In this document: positions 8,968-17,924 of the stretch, piece by piece | Layout: every line of letters starts with the position of its first letter | Position numbering within the stretch: the first letter of the stretch is position 1 | From: Tenacibaculum haliotis | Lineage (GTDB): Bacteria > Bacteroidota > Bacteroidia > Flavobacteriales > Flavobacteriaceae | Assembly (NCBI RefSeq): GCF_025215075.1 | Contig: NZ_JAOBTH010000020.1 | Coordinates: forward strand, 1-64,000 | Direction of reading: 5' to 3' | Length of the DNA stretch: 64,000 nt | Position numbers and translations under genes: made by a program | Notes under the pieces: model-generated | The model's input: only the letters and a program-made list of their open reading frames with translations | Database searches by the model: none | What the model was told of the DNA's origin: nothing

Positions 8968-10237
8968 AATAGTTATATTTATCCTTCCAACGTTTTTTTA
9001 ATAATTCTCTGAATTGATTTTCACGAGGATTATTACCTGGTTCGTATAATTTTGTGTTTTTAATTTCGTCAGGTAAAAACTCTTGATCTACAAAGTTACC
9101 GGCATAATTATGTGAATATTGATAATCTTTACCATAATCCAAATCTTTCATTAATTTGGTTGGTGCATTTCTTAAATGCAACGGAATTGATAAGTCACCT
9201 GTTGTTTTAACTAAGTTTTGAGCTTCGCCAATAGCTATATATGAGGCATTGCTTTTTGCTGAATTAGCTAAATATACAGCACACTGACTTAAGATAATTC
9301 TAGATTCTGGATACCCAATTACAGATACTGCCTGAAATGTATTATTAGCCATAATAAAAGCGGTAGGATTTGCATTTCCTATATCTTCAGATGCCGCGAT
9401 AAGCATTCTCCTTGCTATAAACTTAACATCCTCACCACCTTCAATCATTCTAGCCAACCAATATACAGCACCATTTGGGTCGCTACCTCTTATTGATTTT
9501 ATAAAAGCAGATACAATATCATAATGTTGTTCACCTGTTTTATCATAACGAACGGTGTTTTTTTGAATTTTAGATAAAACAAGCTCATTAGTTATCTCTA
9601 TTTCATTGTCTGCGGCAACTAATAATTCAAAAACGTTTAATAATTTACGAGCATCACCACCAGAGACTTGTAATAAAGCTTCAGTTTCTTTTAAGTGTAT
9701 TTTTTTTTGTGAAATAAATTCATCTTTTTCTATTGCTCGATGCAATAACGCAATTAAGTCATCCTTGTCGAATGAATTTAAAATATAGACTTGGCAACGT
9801 GAGAGTAGGGCAGGAATCACCTCAAAACTTGGATTTTCGGTAGTTGCTCCTACTAAGGTAACCCAGCCTTTTTCTACAGCAGCGAGTAATGAATCTTGTT
9901 GGGATTTACTAAAACGATGGATTTCATCAATAAATAAAATTGGATTTTTTTGCGTAAACAAACCGCCGCTTTTTTTTGCTTTTTCAATAACTTCTCGCAC
10001 ATCTTTTACACCCGAACTTATGGCACTTAACGTATAAAAAGGACGGTCAGATTCATTGGCTATAATATTTGCTAATGTTGTTTTACCGATTCCAGGAGGC
10101 CCCCAAAGAATTAAAGAAGGAATAATGCCTTGTTTAATATGATTGGTTAAAATTCCGTTTTCGCCCACCAAGTGTTGTTGACTTATATAGTCTGATAAAT
10201 TTTGTGGACGTATTCTTTCTGCCAAAGGTTCATTCAT
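8966..10237 (-). CDS. rarA: Replication-associated recombination protein A (AAA+ ATPase)
   Basis: A 423-residue clamp-loader-like AAA+ ATPase (RarA/MgsA/WRNIP1 family) acting at stalled replication forks. Visible motifs are Walker A GPPGIGKTT near residue 47, Walker B ILFIDEIHRF near residue 100, sensor 1 VGATTENPSF and an arginine finger in LLSRCQVY. The C-terminal half holds the tetramerisation and lid regions (SFIKSIRGSDPNGAVYWLAR, AASEDIGNANPTA). Length is normal. Its start at 10237 is 22 bp from the first possible start of the divergent rhomboid gene, so promoters must overlap the coding ends. Confidence 0.96.
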   Translation of the reverse strand: MNEPLAERIRPQNLSDYISQQHLVGENGILTNHIKQGIIPSLILWGPPGIGKTTLANIIANESDRPFYTLSAISSGVKDVREVIEKAKKSGGLFTQKNPILFIDEIHRFSKSQQDSLLAAVEKGWVTLVGATTENPSFEVIPALLSRCQVYILNSFDKDDLIALLHRAIEKDEFISQKKIHLKETEALLQVSGGDARKLLNVFELLVAADNEIEITNELVLSKIQKNTVRYDKTGEQHYDIVSAFIKSIRGSDPNGAVYWLARMIEGGEDVKFIARRMLIAASEDIGNANPTAFIMANNTFQAVSVIGYPESRIILSQCAVYLANSAKSNASYIAIGEAQNLVKTTGDLSIPLHLRNAPTKLMKDLDYGKDYQYSHNYAGNFVDQEFLPDEIKNTKLYEPGNNPRENQFRELLKKRWKDKYNY

Positions 10238-10259
10238 ACGGTAAAAATATAAAAGATTT

Positions 10260-11018
10260 ATGACAGATCTTCCGAAATTGTTGTTTGGATTTATTTTTGT
10301 TATTTTAATGATGATGAAAACAACTACTCAATTAAAATTTTCGAACCGTATTTTTAGTATGCCGTTCCTTTTCGTTTTCTTGATTTGGTTTACTTATTGG
10401 ATAGAAATTACCTTCGGATTCAATTTTAATAAATACGGAGTATCACCCAGAAATTTAGGTGGTTTAAAAGGTGTTTTAATGGCTCCTTTCATTCATGGTG
10501 ATACGTATCACCTTTTTAATAATTCGGTTCCTTTGTTTGTGCTCTCATCATGTCTTTTTTATTTTTATAATAAGGTTGCAGTAAGAGTTTTATTATTTGG
10601 AGGATTGTTTACAGGTTTTTTAACATGGATTATTGCCAGTAAATCCTATCATATTGGAGCTAGTGGAATTGTTTACCTGCTTTTTAGTTTTATTTTTTTT
10701 AGTGGTATTATCAAAATACATTATCGATTAGTAGCAGTTTCACTAATAACTATTTTTCTATATGGAAGCATGATTTGGTATGTATTACCAATTAAAGAAG
10801 GAATGTCTTGGGAGGGGCATTTATCTGGATTAATAGCCGGATTTGTTTTAGCAATAGTTTACAGAAAAAGAGGTATTGTAAAAGAAAAACATGAGTTTTC
10901 TAAAACTGAATTTGATGATATGTTTGATGAAAACGGAAATTACATTCCGCCAGTAATAAACGAAGAGAAAGATTTACCAGAAATCAGTTACACCTATTTT
11001 TATAAAGAAGAGGAATAA
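10260..11018 (+). CDS. Rhomboid family intramembrane serine protease
   Basis: An inner-membrane serine protease with about six transmembrane helices. The catalytic serine is in IGASGIVYLLFS and the catalytic histidine in WEGHLSGLIAGF. HGDTYHLFNNSVPLFVLS is the conserved TM2 histidine/asparagine region that stabilises the oxyanion. A soluble acidic C-terminal tail follows. The start is uncertain: 10260 is the first ATG, but three ATGs at 10308-10314 (MMMKTTTQLKF) fit the usual N-terminus of flavobacterial homologues better, and a TATTTTTG box sits at 10292-10299. Substrates unknown. Confidence 0.92.
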   Translation: MTDLPKLLFGFIFVILMMMKTTTQLKFSNRIFSMPFLFVFLIWFTYWIEITFGFNFNKYGVSPRNLGGLKGVLMAPFIHGDTYHLFNNSVPLFVLSSCLFYFYNKVAVRVLLFGGLFTGFLTWIIASKSYHIGASGIVYLLFSFIFFSGIIKIHYRLVAVSLITIFLYGSMIWYVLPIKEGMSWEGHLSGLIAGFVLAIVYRKRGIVKEKHEFSKTEFDDMFDENGNYIPPVINEEKDLPEISYTYFYKEEE

Positions 11019-11045
11019 AAAATCCTGCAAAAAGCAGGATTTTTA
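11017..11045. terminator. Bidirectional terminator between rhomboid gene and rlmB
   Basis: Stem AAAATCCTGC / GCAGGATTTT with a 5-A loop, flanked by A and T runs on its two sides; it lies between convergent genes. Confidence 0.9.
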
Positions 11046-11054
11046 AAAATTATA

Positions 11055-11792
11055 TTATTGTCTTTGTCTTAGTGTTTCATACAAAAATACTCCACAGGCA
11101 ACAGAAACATTTAAAGATTCAATTTCACCAAGTAAAGGTAATTTGGCTTTATAATCTACCATTTTTAAAACAGAAGTACTTACACCTTTGTGCTCAGAAC
11201 CCATTACAATTGCCATTGGTTGATTAAAATCAACATCAAAAACAGCATCTTCTGTTTTTTCGGTAGCAGCTACCATTTTTATATCGGCAGCTTGTAATTG
11301 AAACATGGCATCTTTAATATGATCTACTTTACAAATAGGAATTTTAAAAGCTGCACCAGCTGATGTCTTTATCGTTTCAGCATTTACTGGAGCACTACCA
11401 CTTTTTTGAATGATAATTCCGTTTACACCCGTACATTCAGCAGTTCTAATAATGGCACCAAAATTTCGTACATCAGATACTTGATCTAATAATAAAAATA
11501 AAGGCATTTTATCAGAGGCTATAGTCGTTTCAATCAATGTTTCTAAATCATGAAAATCTACCGGAGAAATTTTTGCTACTGCTCCTTGGTGATTACTGTG
11601 TTTTGATAATCTATCAAGTTTTTCAGTAGGAACTACACTAGTTGATACTTTGTTTTTTCTTAATAATTTATCTAATTCAAAAAACAACTCACCTCTAAGT
11701 CCTTTTTGTAAATATACTTTGTTAATTGATGCATTACTTTCAATAGCTTCAATAATTGCTCTAATACCAAAAATAGTCGTGTTTTCTTCCAT
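11055..11792 (-). CDS. rlmB: 23S rRNA 2'-O-ribose methyltransferase RlmB-type
   Basis: A 245-residue SPOUT (TrmH/SpoU) methyltransferase. The N-terminal substrate-binding domain (TTIFGIRAIIEAIES) precedes the knotted catalytic domain with motif 1 LDQVSDVRNFGAIIRTAE, motif 2 AIVMGSEHKGVS and motif 3 LPLLGEIESLNVSVACGVFL. RlmB methylates G2251 of 23S rRNA in E. coli; the exact target here is by homology. Monocistronic, with a terminator at either end of its region. Confidence 0.92.
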   Translation of the reverse strand: MEENTTIFGIRAIIEAIESNASINKVYLQKGLRGELFFELDKLLRKNKVSTSVVPTEKLDRLSKHSNHQGAVAKISPVDFHDLETLIETTIASDKMPLFLLLDQVSDVRNFGAIIRTAECTGVNGIIIQKSGSAPVNAETIKTSAGAAFKIPICKVDHIKDAMFQLQAADIKMVAATEKTEDAVFDVDFNQPMAIVMGSEHKGVSTSVLKMVDYKAKLPLLGEIESLNVSVACGVFLYETLRQRQ

Positions 11793-11824
11793 GCTGCAAA
11801 TGTACTAGAATTTATGGTATAAAA

Positions 11825-11848
11825 AAACCACCTCGTTAGAGGTGGTTT
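11825..11848 (-). terminator. Terminator of the first SusD/SusC operon
   Basis: Stem AAACCACCTC / GAGGTGGTTT with a GTTA loop; on the minus strand it is followed by seven T. It lies 30 bp past the susD-like stop codon. Confidence 0.9.
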
Positions 11849-11877
11849 TAATAATTTATGTTATACAATTTTTTTAA

Positions 11878-13251
11878 TTAAAAACCAAAATTTTGTACAA
11901 CATTAGAGTTTACACCAGTCTCTAAATCAGGAATAGGGTAAGCAAAATTATAAGCTCCATAGGTTACTCCTCCATGAGTTTGATTAATCGCATCAACTAA
12001 AGGGATATCTTTTCCTGTTCTAGCTAAATCATGAAAACGCATACCTTCGAAAGCAAATTCTTTTCTTCTTTCTAATAGGATATTATCCAAAGTAACAGCT
12101 GCATATGTTGTAGCTCCTCTTTTTGAAGGAATACTATTTAAGTGAGTTAAAGCAAGAGTAGGATTTTCAACCATAATAGCTTCAGCATATATTAAAACAA
12201 CCTCTTCGTATCTAATGACAGAAATATTATCATCAAAAGTATTCATAGTAGGGTATTTTCCTATGTTTCTTATTTCTCCTCCAGCTGTTGAAATAAAAGA
12301 TGCTCCTCCTCTAACATCACCAGCATCATATATATCTACTAAATCTTGTAGACCAACAATATCTCCATAACTAGTTCCTCTGTATATATTAGCTAAACCA
12401 TTAATACCAATATTATCAGTAGCATTTGCAGCAACCTCGAATACAGAATTAGGTGCTGAATCTGTACTAAAAGTACTAGCTAAGTCGTTTTCGTCAACAA
12501 TTGAAAAATCACCAGAATTAATTACTAATAAAGCAGCATCTCTTGCTGTAGGTAAATCTCCAAAATATAAAGCTATTTTAGCTTTTATTGCATTAACAGC
12601 ATTAGTAGTTAATGTTTGCTTAGATACATCGTTTAAAGAAGCACTCATTAAAGTAAGCGCTGTATTTAAATCATCAATAGCTAAGTTTTTTACTTCAGTA
12701 ACAGTATTTCTACTAGGAAAGTAGTTAGATGGATCTCTAAAAGTAGTCATATATGGTACTCCTAAAGTACTATCACCTCCACTTACATGTTGTTGACCAT
12801 ATAATTTAACTAAATCGAAATGAGCTAACGCACGCATTGCATATGCTTGACCCTTTAGGTGATTAATTTTAGTGGCATCTCCTTGAATTCCAGATTGATT
12901 AATAACAATATTAGCTAAACCAATAACTCTATATATCTGTGTCCATTGACTTCCAGATTCTGTAGGTAACAAATCCATTTGACCTTCTTTTACAAATCTA
13001 TTTGAATTTGCATTTGAATAAACATTATCACTTCTAACTTCATTAATAATAATGTAGTCTCTACCGTAATATGTTTGACCAGAAATACGATTGTACGCTC
13101 CATTTATAATACCTAAGAGATCTTCATAAGTATTAACATTCGATTCTAAATCCTTGTCTTGAGCTAATGTAGGATCTAAATCCTTGTCATTACATGCTAC
13201 CATACCACCTAGTAGTACTATTGTAGCAATAAAATAAATTATTTTTTTCAT
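11878..13251 (-). CDS. RagB/SusD family nutrient-binding lipoprotein
   Basis: A 457-residue outer-membrane lipoprotein: the signal peptide ends in a lipobox (GGMVACNDKD) with an acidic/Asn sorting context for surface export. SusD-family landmarks include YEDLLGIINGAYN, YAMRALAHFDLVKLYGQ (TPR-like helices), NAIKAKIALYFGD, and C-terminal ERRKEFAFEGMRFHDLARTG. It forms the lid of the SusC-like porin encoded 6 bp upstream and captures oligosaccharide or peptide ligands. No glycoside hydrolase, sulfatase or peptidase gene adjoins it, so the ligand is unknown. Confidence 0.95.
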   Translation of the reverse strand: MKKIIYFIATIVLLGGMVACNDKDLDPTLAQDKDLESNVNTYEDLLGIINGAYNRISGQTYYGRDYIIINEVRSDNVYSNANSNRFVKEGQMDLLPTESGSQWTQIYRVIGLANIVINQSGIQGDATKINHLKGQAYAMRALAHFDLVKLYGQQHVSGGDSTLGVPYMTTFRDPSNYFPSRNTVTEVKNLAIDDLNTALTLMSASLNDVSKQTLTTNAVNAIKAKIALYFGDLPTARDAALLVINSGDFSIVDENDLASTFSTDSAPNSVFEVAANATDNIGINGLANIYRGTSYGDIVGLQDLVDIYDAGDVRGGASFISTAGGEIRNIGKYPTMNTFDDNISVIRYEEVVLIYAEAIMVENPTLALTHLNSIPSKRGATTYAAVTLDNILLERRKEFAFEGMRFHDLARTGKDIPLVDAINQTHGGVTYGAYNFAYPIPDLETGVNSNVVQNFGF

Positions 13252-13257
13252 TTTTTG

Positions 13258-16200
13258 TTAAAAATTAATGTTAATACCAAATACTACTGATTTGACAGGA
13301 GGTGTAACTAGTGAAGAGTAACCTGATGCTTGAACTTCTGGATCTAATTTTAATCCACTATCTTTTACCCATGTGTATAAGTTTGTTGCTTTTGCTGTAA
13401 GGGTAACAGATTCAATAGGAGTGTTTTTTAGAACACTTTCAGGAAATTCAAATCCAATAGTAACATCTCTTAAACGAAGATAATCTCCGTCATATAAGTG
13501 TCTTGAGCTTGTTGAGTGAAAATTATCAGAACCGCCATAGGCAAGTTTTGGAACATTTGTGATATCTCCAGGTTTTTGCCATCTGTCTAATAATTCAGAA
13601 GTACCATTATAACTAGCTAAAGTAAAACTATTTGTTCTAAAGTAATGCTGTGCATATTGTTCATATACTTTATGACCTCCTGTAAAATATAAAGAAGCAT
13701 CTAAGAAAAAGCTTTTATATTTTAAATGAGTAGAAACACCTCCGTTATAAGTAGGTAACGCACTTGCTCCTTGGTATACTCTGGCAGCAGAATTGTAATC
13801 AGAAGTTACAGCACCACTAACACCATCTACATACCATGTAGGAGAACCTGTTGCAGGATCAACTCCAGCCCAAGTACGCATGTTCCAACCAGAAATAGGT
13901 TGACCAACTATAGTTGCTTTATACGTGCTACCTTCTAAAGGATTAATGTCTTCACCTATTGAATTTTTAGCAAGTTTAGTAACTTCATTTTTAACGGTAC
14001 CATAGTTTGCAGATACAGACCATAATAAATTATCATTATTTATTATATCATAGCTAATTTCTGCTTCAATACCTGTGTTTAAAGCTTCTCCTATATTTGC
14101 AGTTTGCCCTGAAAAGGCTGTTGTAGCTGATAAAGGAACGCTTTGTAATAAATCGTAAGTTTTTCTATTATAGTAAGATACGTTACCTCTTAACCTGTTG
14201 TTATACAGTCCGAAATCTAGTCCTACATCATATGTTGTACCTTTTTCCCAAGCTAATAAAGGATTACCTAATTGACTTGCATAAGAAGCTCCATTACCTG
14301 CATAATCAGCATCAAAAGATAATAATGCTTGGTATGAATTTGTTGCTATTCCTGAGTTACCTGTTATACCCCAAGAACCTCTTAATCTAAGAGAATTAAA
14401 TTGAGTATCTGATAAGAAATCTTCTTTATGAATATTCCAAGCAACACCAACTGATCCAAAATTACCAAATCTATTTCCAGAACCAAACCTTGAAGAACCT
14501 TCTCTTCTAAAAGTAGCGTCTAAAATATATTTCTGGTCATAATTATAATTCAACATACCTAAATAAGATACGTTAATCCAATCAGTAAAAGATGAACTAG
14601 CTTCATAATTTGCACCTGCACTAGCAATGTTTGTTAAACCATCAGTTGGAAAATTTTCACCATATGCGTATAAGTAATTACTTTGATTCTTTTGATATTC
14701 AAACAGCGCTGTAACATCAAAATTATGATCATTTACATTAAACTTATAGTTTAATGAATTCTGAACAACATAGTTAAAGTTCTTGGTGTCAGAAGATTGA
14801 GAGTATCCGTTTACGTCTCTACCATCACCGTTATATCTGTTTTTGTAATCTTTGAATTCAGATAAAACAAAATCTAAACCAATTGTAGTAGAGAAAGTTA
14901 AGTTTTCTATAAATTCATAATCGATTTTAGTATTACTCCCAAATCGAGTAAGTTTAGTAGATACATCATCAACCGAATTTCCATATAAAGTATTGTGTAA
15001 TGGTATATCTAGATTATAGGTCCCATCAGCATTATAAGGGCTGAAAAAAGGGTTCATGTAATATCTTGTTAAATAAGGGTTAGAAAATGTAGAACCCCCT
15101 TCTGATATTGGTCTTTGTTTAGAGTTAGATACGTTAATTGATTGACTTAACTTTAAATTATCTCTTAATTTGGTGTTTAAGTTTAAAGATCCAGTAATTC
15201 TTTTAAAAGGATCACCTATAACAATCATTTCTGTTTGGTTATATCCTAAAGACACATAGTAATTTGTGTTTTCTGAACCACCAGAAACAGATAAGTTATA
15301 ATTTTTAATCATGGCGTCTTTATTTTCAACTAATCCACCCCAATTATATTCTTTTTTGTCCCAATCAGCAACACCTGCGACGTTATTAGCATAAGTAAAA
15401 GCTCTTGCGTCATCTATATCTGCTAAACCAACAACGGTAGCATATGTACGGTATATAGATTCAACCAATAACTCTTCTCTTTCAGCACCAGTTAAAGCAC
15501 GTCTATCGTTTTTAGCTTCATTTTGATAACCAAAAGAACTTGTAAAGCTAAATTTTGCTTTACCTGTTTTACCTTTCTTTGTTGTAATTAAAATTACACC
15601 ATTAGATCCTCTAGCACCGTATGCAGCTGTAGCAGAAGCATCTTTTAATACTGTCATACTAGCAACATCTTTACTGTTTACAGAAACTAAAGCACTTAAA
15701 GAACTATTAGAAGTTGATCCTGAAAAATCTCCAGATATCATAGGTACACCGTCAATAACGTATAAAGGAGAATTACTAGCACTTAATGAACCAGCACCAC
15801 GAATTCTAATGTCTTGAACAGCACCTGGAGTACCAGAAGTACTAGATATTTGTAATCCAGCAACTTTTCCCTGTAAAGCTTGGTCAATTGATAAAACAGG
15901 TACGTTTTCAATTTGATCTGCTTTTATTGTTACAGCGTTACCAGTTAATTCATTTTTAGATTTAGATGTATAACCTAAAACTATAATTTCCTCAAGCTGA
16001 TTGTCTGTAGCCATGATTACATTAATCATGTTAGATGTTCCAACAGTTTTTTCTGACATCTTCATACCTACAAAACTAAATACTAAAACATCTCCAATTT
16101 TAGCTTTAATAGTATATTTTCCATCAAAATTTGTTTCACCACCTTGAGTAGTACCTTTTTTCATTACCGTAACCCCAGGTAAAGGACCTGATTCGTCAGA

Positions 16201-16293
16201 AACGGTACCTGAAATTGTTTTGTCTTGTGCAAAGGATATTTGCACAACCAACGCTAGTAACAGCGTTAAAATCCCATTAAACTTTGTCTTCAT
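13258..16293 (-). CDS. SusC/RagA family TonB-linked outer membrane protein
   Basis: A 1011-residue TonB-dependent importer. A signal peptide (LTLLLALVVQISFAQ) is followed by a carboxypeptidase-D-like regulatory domain (ISGTVSDESGPLPGVTV, TNFDGKYTIKA), a TonB box/linker region (LEEIIVLGYTS), the plug domain (residues about 115-230, with IRIRGAGSLSASNSPLYVID and the SusC signature DASATAAYGARGSNGVI), and a 22-strand beta-barrel ending in aromatic NINF. It pairs with the SusD protein just downstream. The first 80 residues are highly similar to those of the second SusC here, indicating duplication. Confidence 0.96.
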   Translation of the reverse strand: MKTKFNGILTLLLALVVQISFAQDKTISGTVSDESGPLPGVTVMKKGTTQGGETNFDGKYTIKAKIGDVLVFSFVGMKMSEKTVGTSNMINVIMATDNQLEEIIVLGYTSKSKNELTGNAVTIKADQIENVPVLSIDQALQGKVAGLQISSTSGTPGAVQDIRIRGAGSLSASNSPLYVIDGVPMISGDFSGSTSNSSLSALVSVNSKDVASMTVLKDASATAAYGARGSNGVILITTKKGKTGKAKFSFTSSFGYQNEAKNDRRALTGAEREELLVESIYRTYATVVGLADIDDARAFTYANNVAGVADWDKKEYNWGGLVENKDAMIKNYNLSVSGGSENTNYYVSLGYNQTEMIVIGDPFKRITGSLNLNTKLRDNLKLSQSINVSNSKQRPISEGGSTFSNPYLTRYYMNPFFSPYNADGTYNLDIPLHNTLYGNSVDDVSTKLTRFGSNTKIDYEFIENLTFSTTIGLDFVLSEFKDYKNRYNGDGRDVNGYSQSSDTKNFNYVVQNSLNYKFNVNDHNFDVTALFEYQKNQSNYLYAYGENFPTDGLTNIASAGANYEASSSFTDWINVSYLGMLNYNYDQKYILDATFRREGSSRFGSGNRFGNFGSVGVAWNIHKEDFLSDTQFNSLRLRGSWGITGNSGIATNSYQALLSFDADYAGNGASYASQLGNPLLAWEKGTTYDVGLDFGLYNNRLRGNVSYYNRKTYDLLQSVPLSATTAFSGQTANIGEALNTGIEAEISYDIINNDNLLWSVSANYGTVKNEVTKLAKNSIGEDINPLEGSTYKATIVGQPISGWNMRTWAGVDPATGSPTWYVDGVSGAVTSDYNSAARVYQGASALPTYNGGVSTHLKYKSFFLDASLYFTGGHKVYEQYAQHYFRTNSFTLASYNGTSELLDRWQKPGDITNVPKLAYGGSDNFHSTSSRHLYDGDYLRLRDVTIGFEFPESVLKNTPIESVTLTAKATNLYTWVKDSGLKLDPEVQASGYSSLVTPPVKSVVFGININF

Positions 16294-16403
16294 TGTATAA
16301 TTATTTGAATTAATTAGCTGCTAAAGTCTTAATTTTATCCCAATTAAACAATTTTTTAACAAAAAAGAATGTGTAAATGTTTTTTAGTTACTTTTTAAAA
16401 AGC

Positions 16404-16443
16404 AAATAAAGCTCAAGGAGTTCTAATTCCTTAAGCTTTATTT
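16404..16443 (-). terminator. Probable terminator of the second SusD/SusC operon
   Basis: Long imperfect inverted repeat (AATAAAGCT-C-AAGGA against TCCTT-A-AGCTTTATT) 16 bp past the 486-residue SusD stop. On the minus strand it runs into GCTTTTTAAAAAG. Confidence 0.65.
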
Positions 16444-16458
16444 TTGTTAATAGTTTAG

Positions 16459-17919
16459 TTATATTTCCCAACCACCGTTTGAGTAATCTATATCAGGTGT
16501 TCCTGTAGTTCCACCAAAAGTGTAAACTGGTAAAGGAACAGCGTTTAAAGATTTTCCAGGTACAGGGTAATGTAAAAAAGTGCCTTTTTGAAGTAGTCCT
16601 TCTTTTCTCATTTCAAAAAAAGGTAAAGCCATACCAGTTAAAGGAAACTCAATAATTCTTTCATAATGTATAGCATTTGCAATTGCAATTGCATCAGTTG
16701 AAGAAACATCTGGTAAATTACCACGAATCTTTCTTGTGCCCATGTTTAATACAGTAGCAGCCCCAGTTAAATCGCTAGTTCTTAACATCGCTTCTGCTTT
16801 GTACATATCATTTTCAGATACAGTATAGTCAGGCATGCTTTCTGCTTCAGTAGCTAAAAAGAAGTCATATCTTTTGTATCTGTATGAGCTATAATGATAA
16901 TCACCTCTTGCAGGGTTAAAATCTTGACTAGTTAGATATTCATAATCACTTAAGAGCCTAGCGTCTGCACTAGTTGATTCAGCTATGGTTACTGTTCCTG
17001 CTGGCCATACACTTGGTGTGTTTGGATCCATTAAGTTTATTGCATACATATCTGTTCTTGCCCAACCAAATTGACATAAAACCCATTTGTAATCATCCCA
17101 AATAGTATCAGCATTTGTCGTCACTTCAAAATCTCTAGAAATCCCTTTATTTGCGTAACCTAATACTTTAGTCCAGTTTATTGCATCTCTCTCTGTAGTA
17201 TTACGAGCATTCATTGTTAACATTCTAGCTCCCATAGAGTTCATAAAAGAAGCTAAATCTACACTATTATATGTGTGTCCAGGTATTGTGTTTGCTGCTA
17301 AGTCGAAATTATTTGCTTCAGCTATTGAGATAGCTAAATCTAGTTTTTCTAAAGCGAAAACCATAGCGTCTTTATAATCCACCGGTTTTCCGTTGTTTAA
17401 AGCACCGTTTTCATCTGATAACCAAGCCTGGTCGTATACTAAAGCTGCATAACCAACAGAAAGAGCTTGACCAAAACGACCAATTGCTTCAATTCTCTTA
17501 GGGTCTTCAAAAGCCGTTCCATTGTTTACAGCTTGTATTAATGTATTTGAATCGTTAAGAATAGAATAGATTGCATTAAAAAAAGTTTCATTAAAACCTG
17601 CGTTACCATAACTAGCTTGATTGTTGTAAGCTACTCTAGGTTGGCTAGATAAATCTCTCATTCCTGCATTACCCCAAGAGCAAGTTGCTGCATCTGACAT
17701 TGTAGTTAAAGCAATACCTAAATTTGAATATTGATGATTAGCATTCCACCAATTAAAAATAACAGTGGTTGATAAAGCTTCAAGAGCTGATACATCAGTC
17801 GTTAAAGTTGCTGTGTCAGGGTTCTCAGAATTTTGTACTTCTAAATCAGTTTCAAAATTCTCGCATCCTATAAAAAGGAATATGGCAACAATAGAAACTA
17901 TGTGTTTTATATTTTTCAT
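16459..17919 (-). CDS. RagB/SusD family nutrient-binding lipoprotein
   Basis: A 486-residue lipoprotein (lipobox IFLFIGCENFE) of the SusD family, clearly distant from the copy at 11878-13251. Landmarks are ALEALSTTVIFNWWNANHQY, FGQALSVGYAALVYDQAW, the motif around FMNSMGARMLTMNARN (TPR-like), YKAEAMLRTSDLTGAATVLN, and C-terminal IHYERIIEFPLTGMALPFFE. It partners with the SusC-like porin encoded 5 bp upstream. The unusual N-terminal Trp/Asn-rich stretch suggests a different ligand from the first pair. No degradative enzyme is adjacent. Confidence 0.93.
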   Translation of the reverse strand: MKNIKHIVSIVAIFLFIGCENFETDLEVQNSENPDTATLTTDVSALEALSTTVIFNWWNANHQYSNLGIALTTMSDAATCSWGNAGMRDLSSQPRVAYNNQASYGNAGFNETFFNAIYSILNDSNTLIQAVNNGTAFEDPKRIEAIGRFGQALSVGYAALVYDQAWLSDENGALNNGKPVDYKDAMVFALEKLDLAISIAEANNFDLAANTIPGHTYNSVDLASFMNSMGARMLTMNARNTTERDAINWTKVLGYANKGISRDFEVTTNADTIWDDYKWVLCQFGWARTDMYAINLMDPNTPSVWPAGTVTIAESTSADARLLSDYEYLTSQDFNPARGDYHYSSYRYKRYDFFLATEAESMPDYTVSENDMYKAEAMLRTSDLTGAATVLNMGTRKIRGNLPDVSSTDAIAIANAIHYERIIEFPLTGMALPFFEMRKEGLLQKGTFLHYPVPGKSLNAVPLPVYTFGGTTGTPDIDYSNGGWEI

Positions 17920-17924
17920 TATAT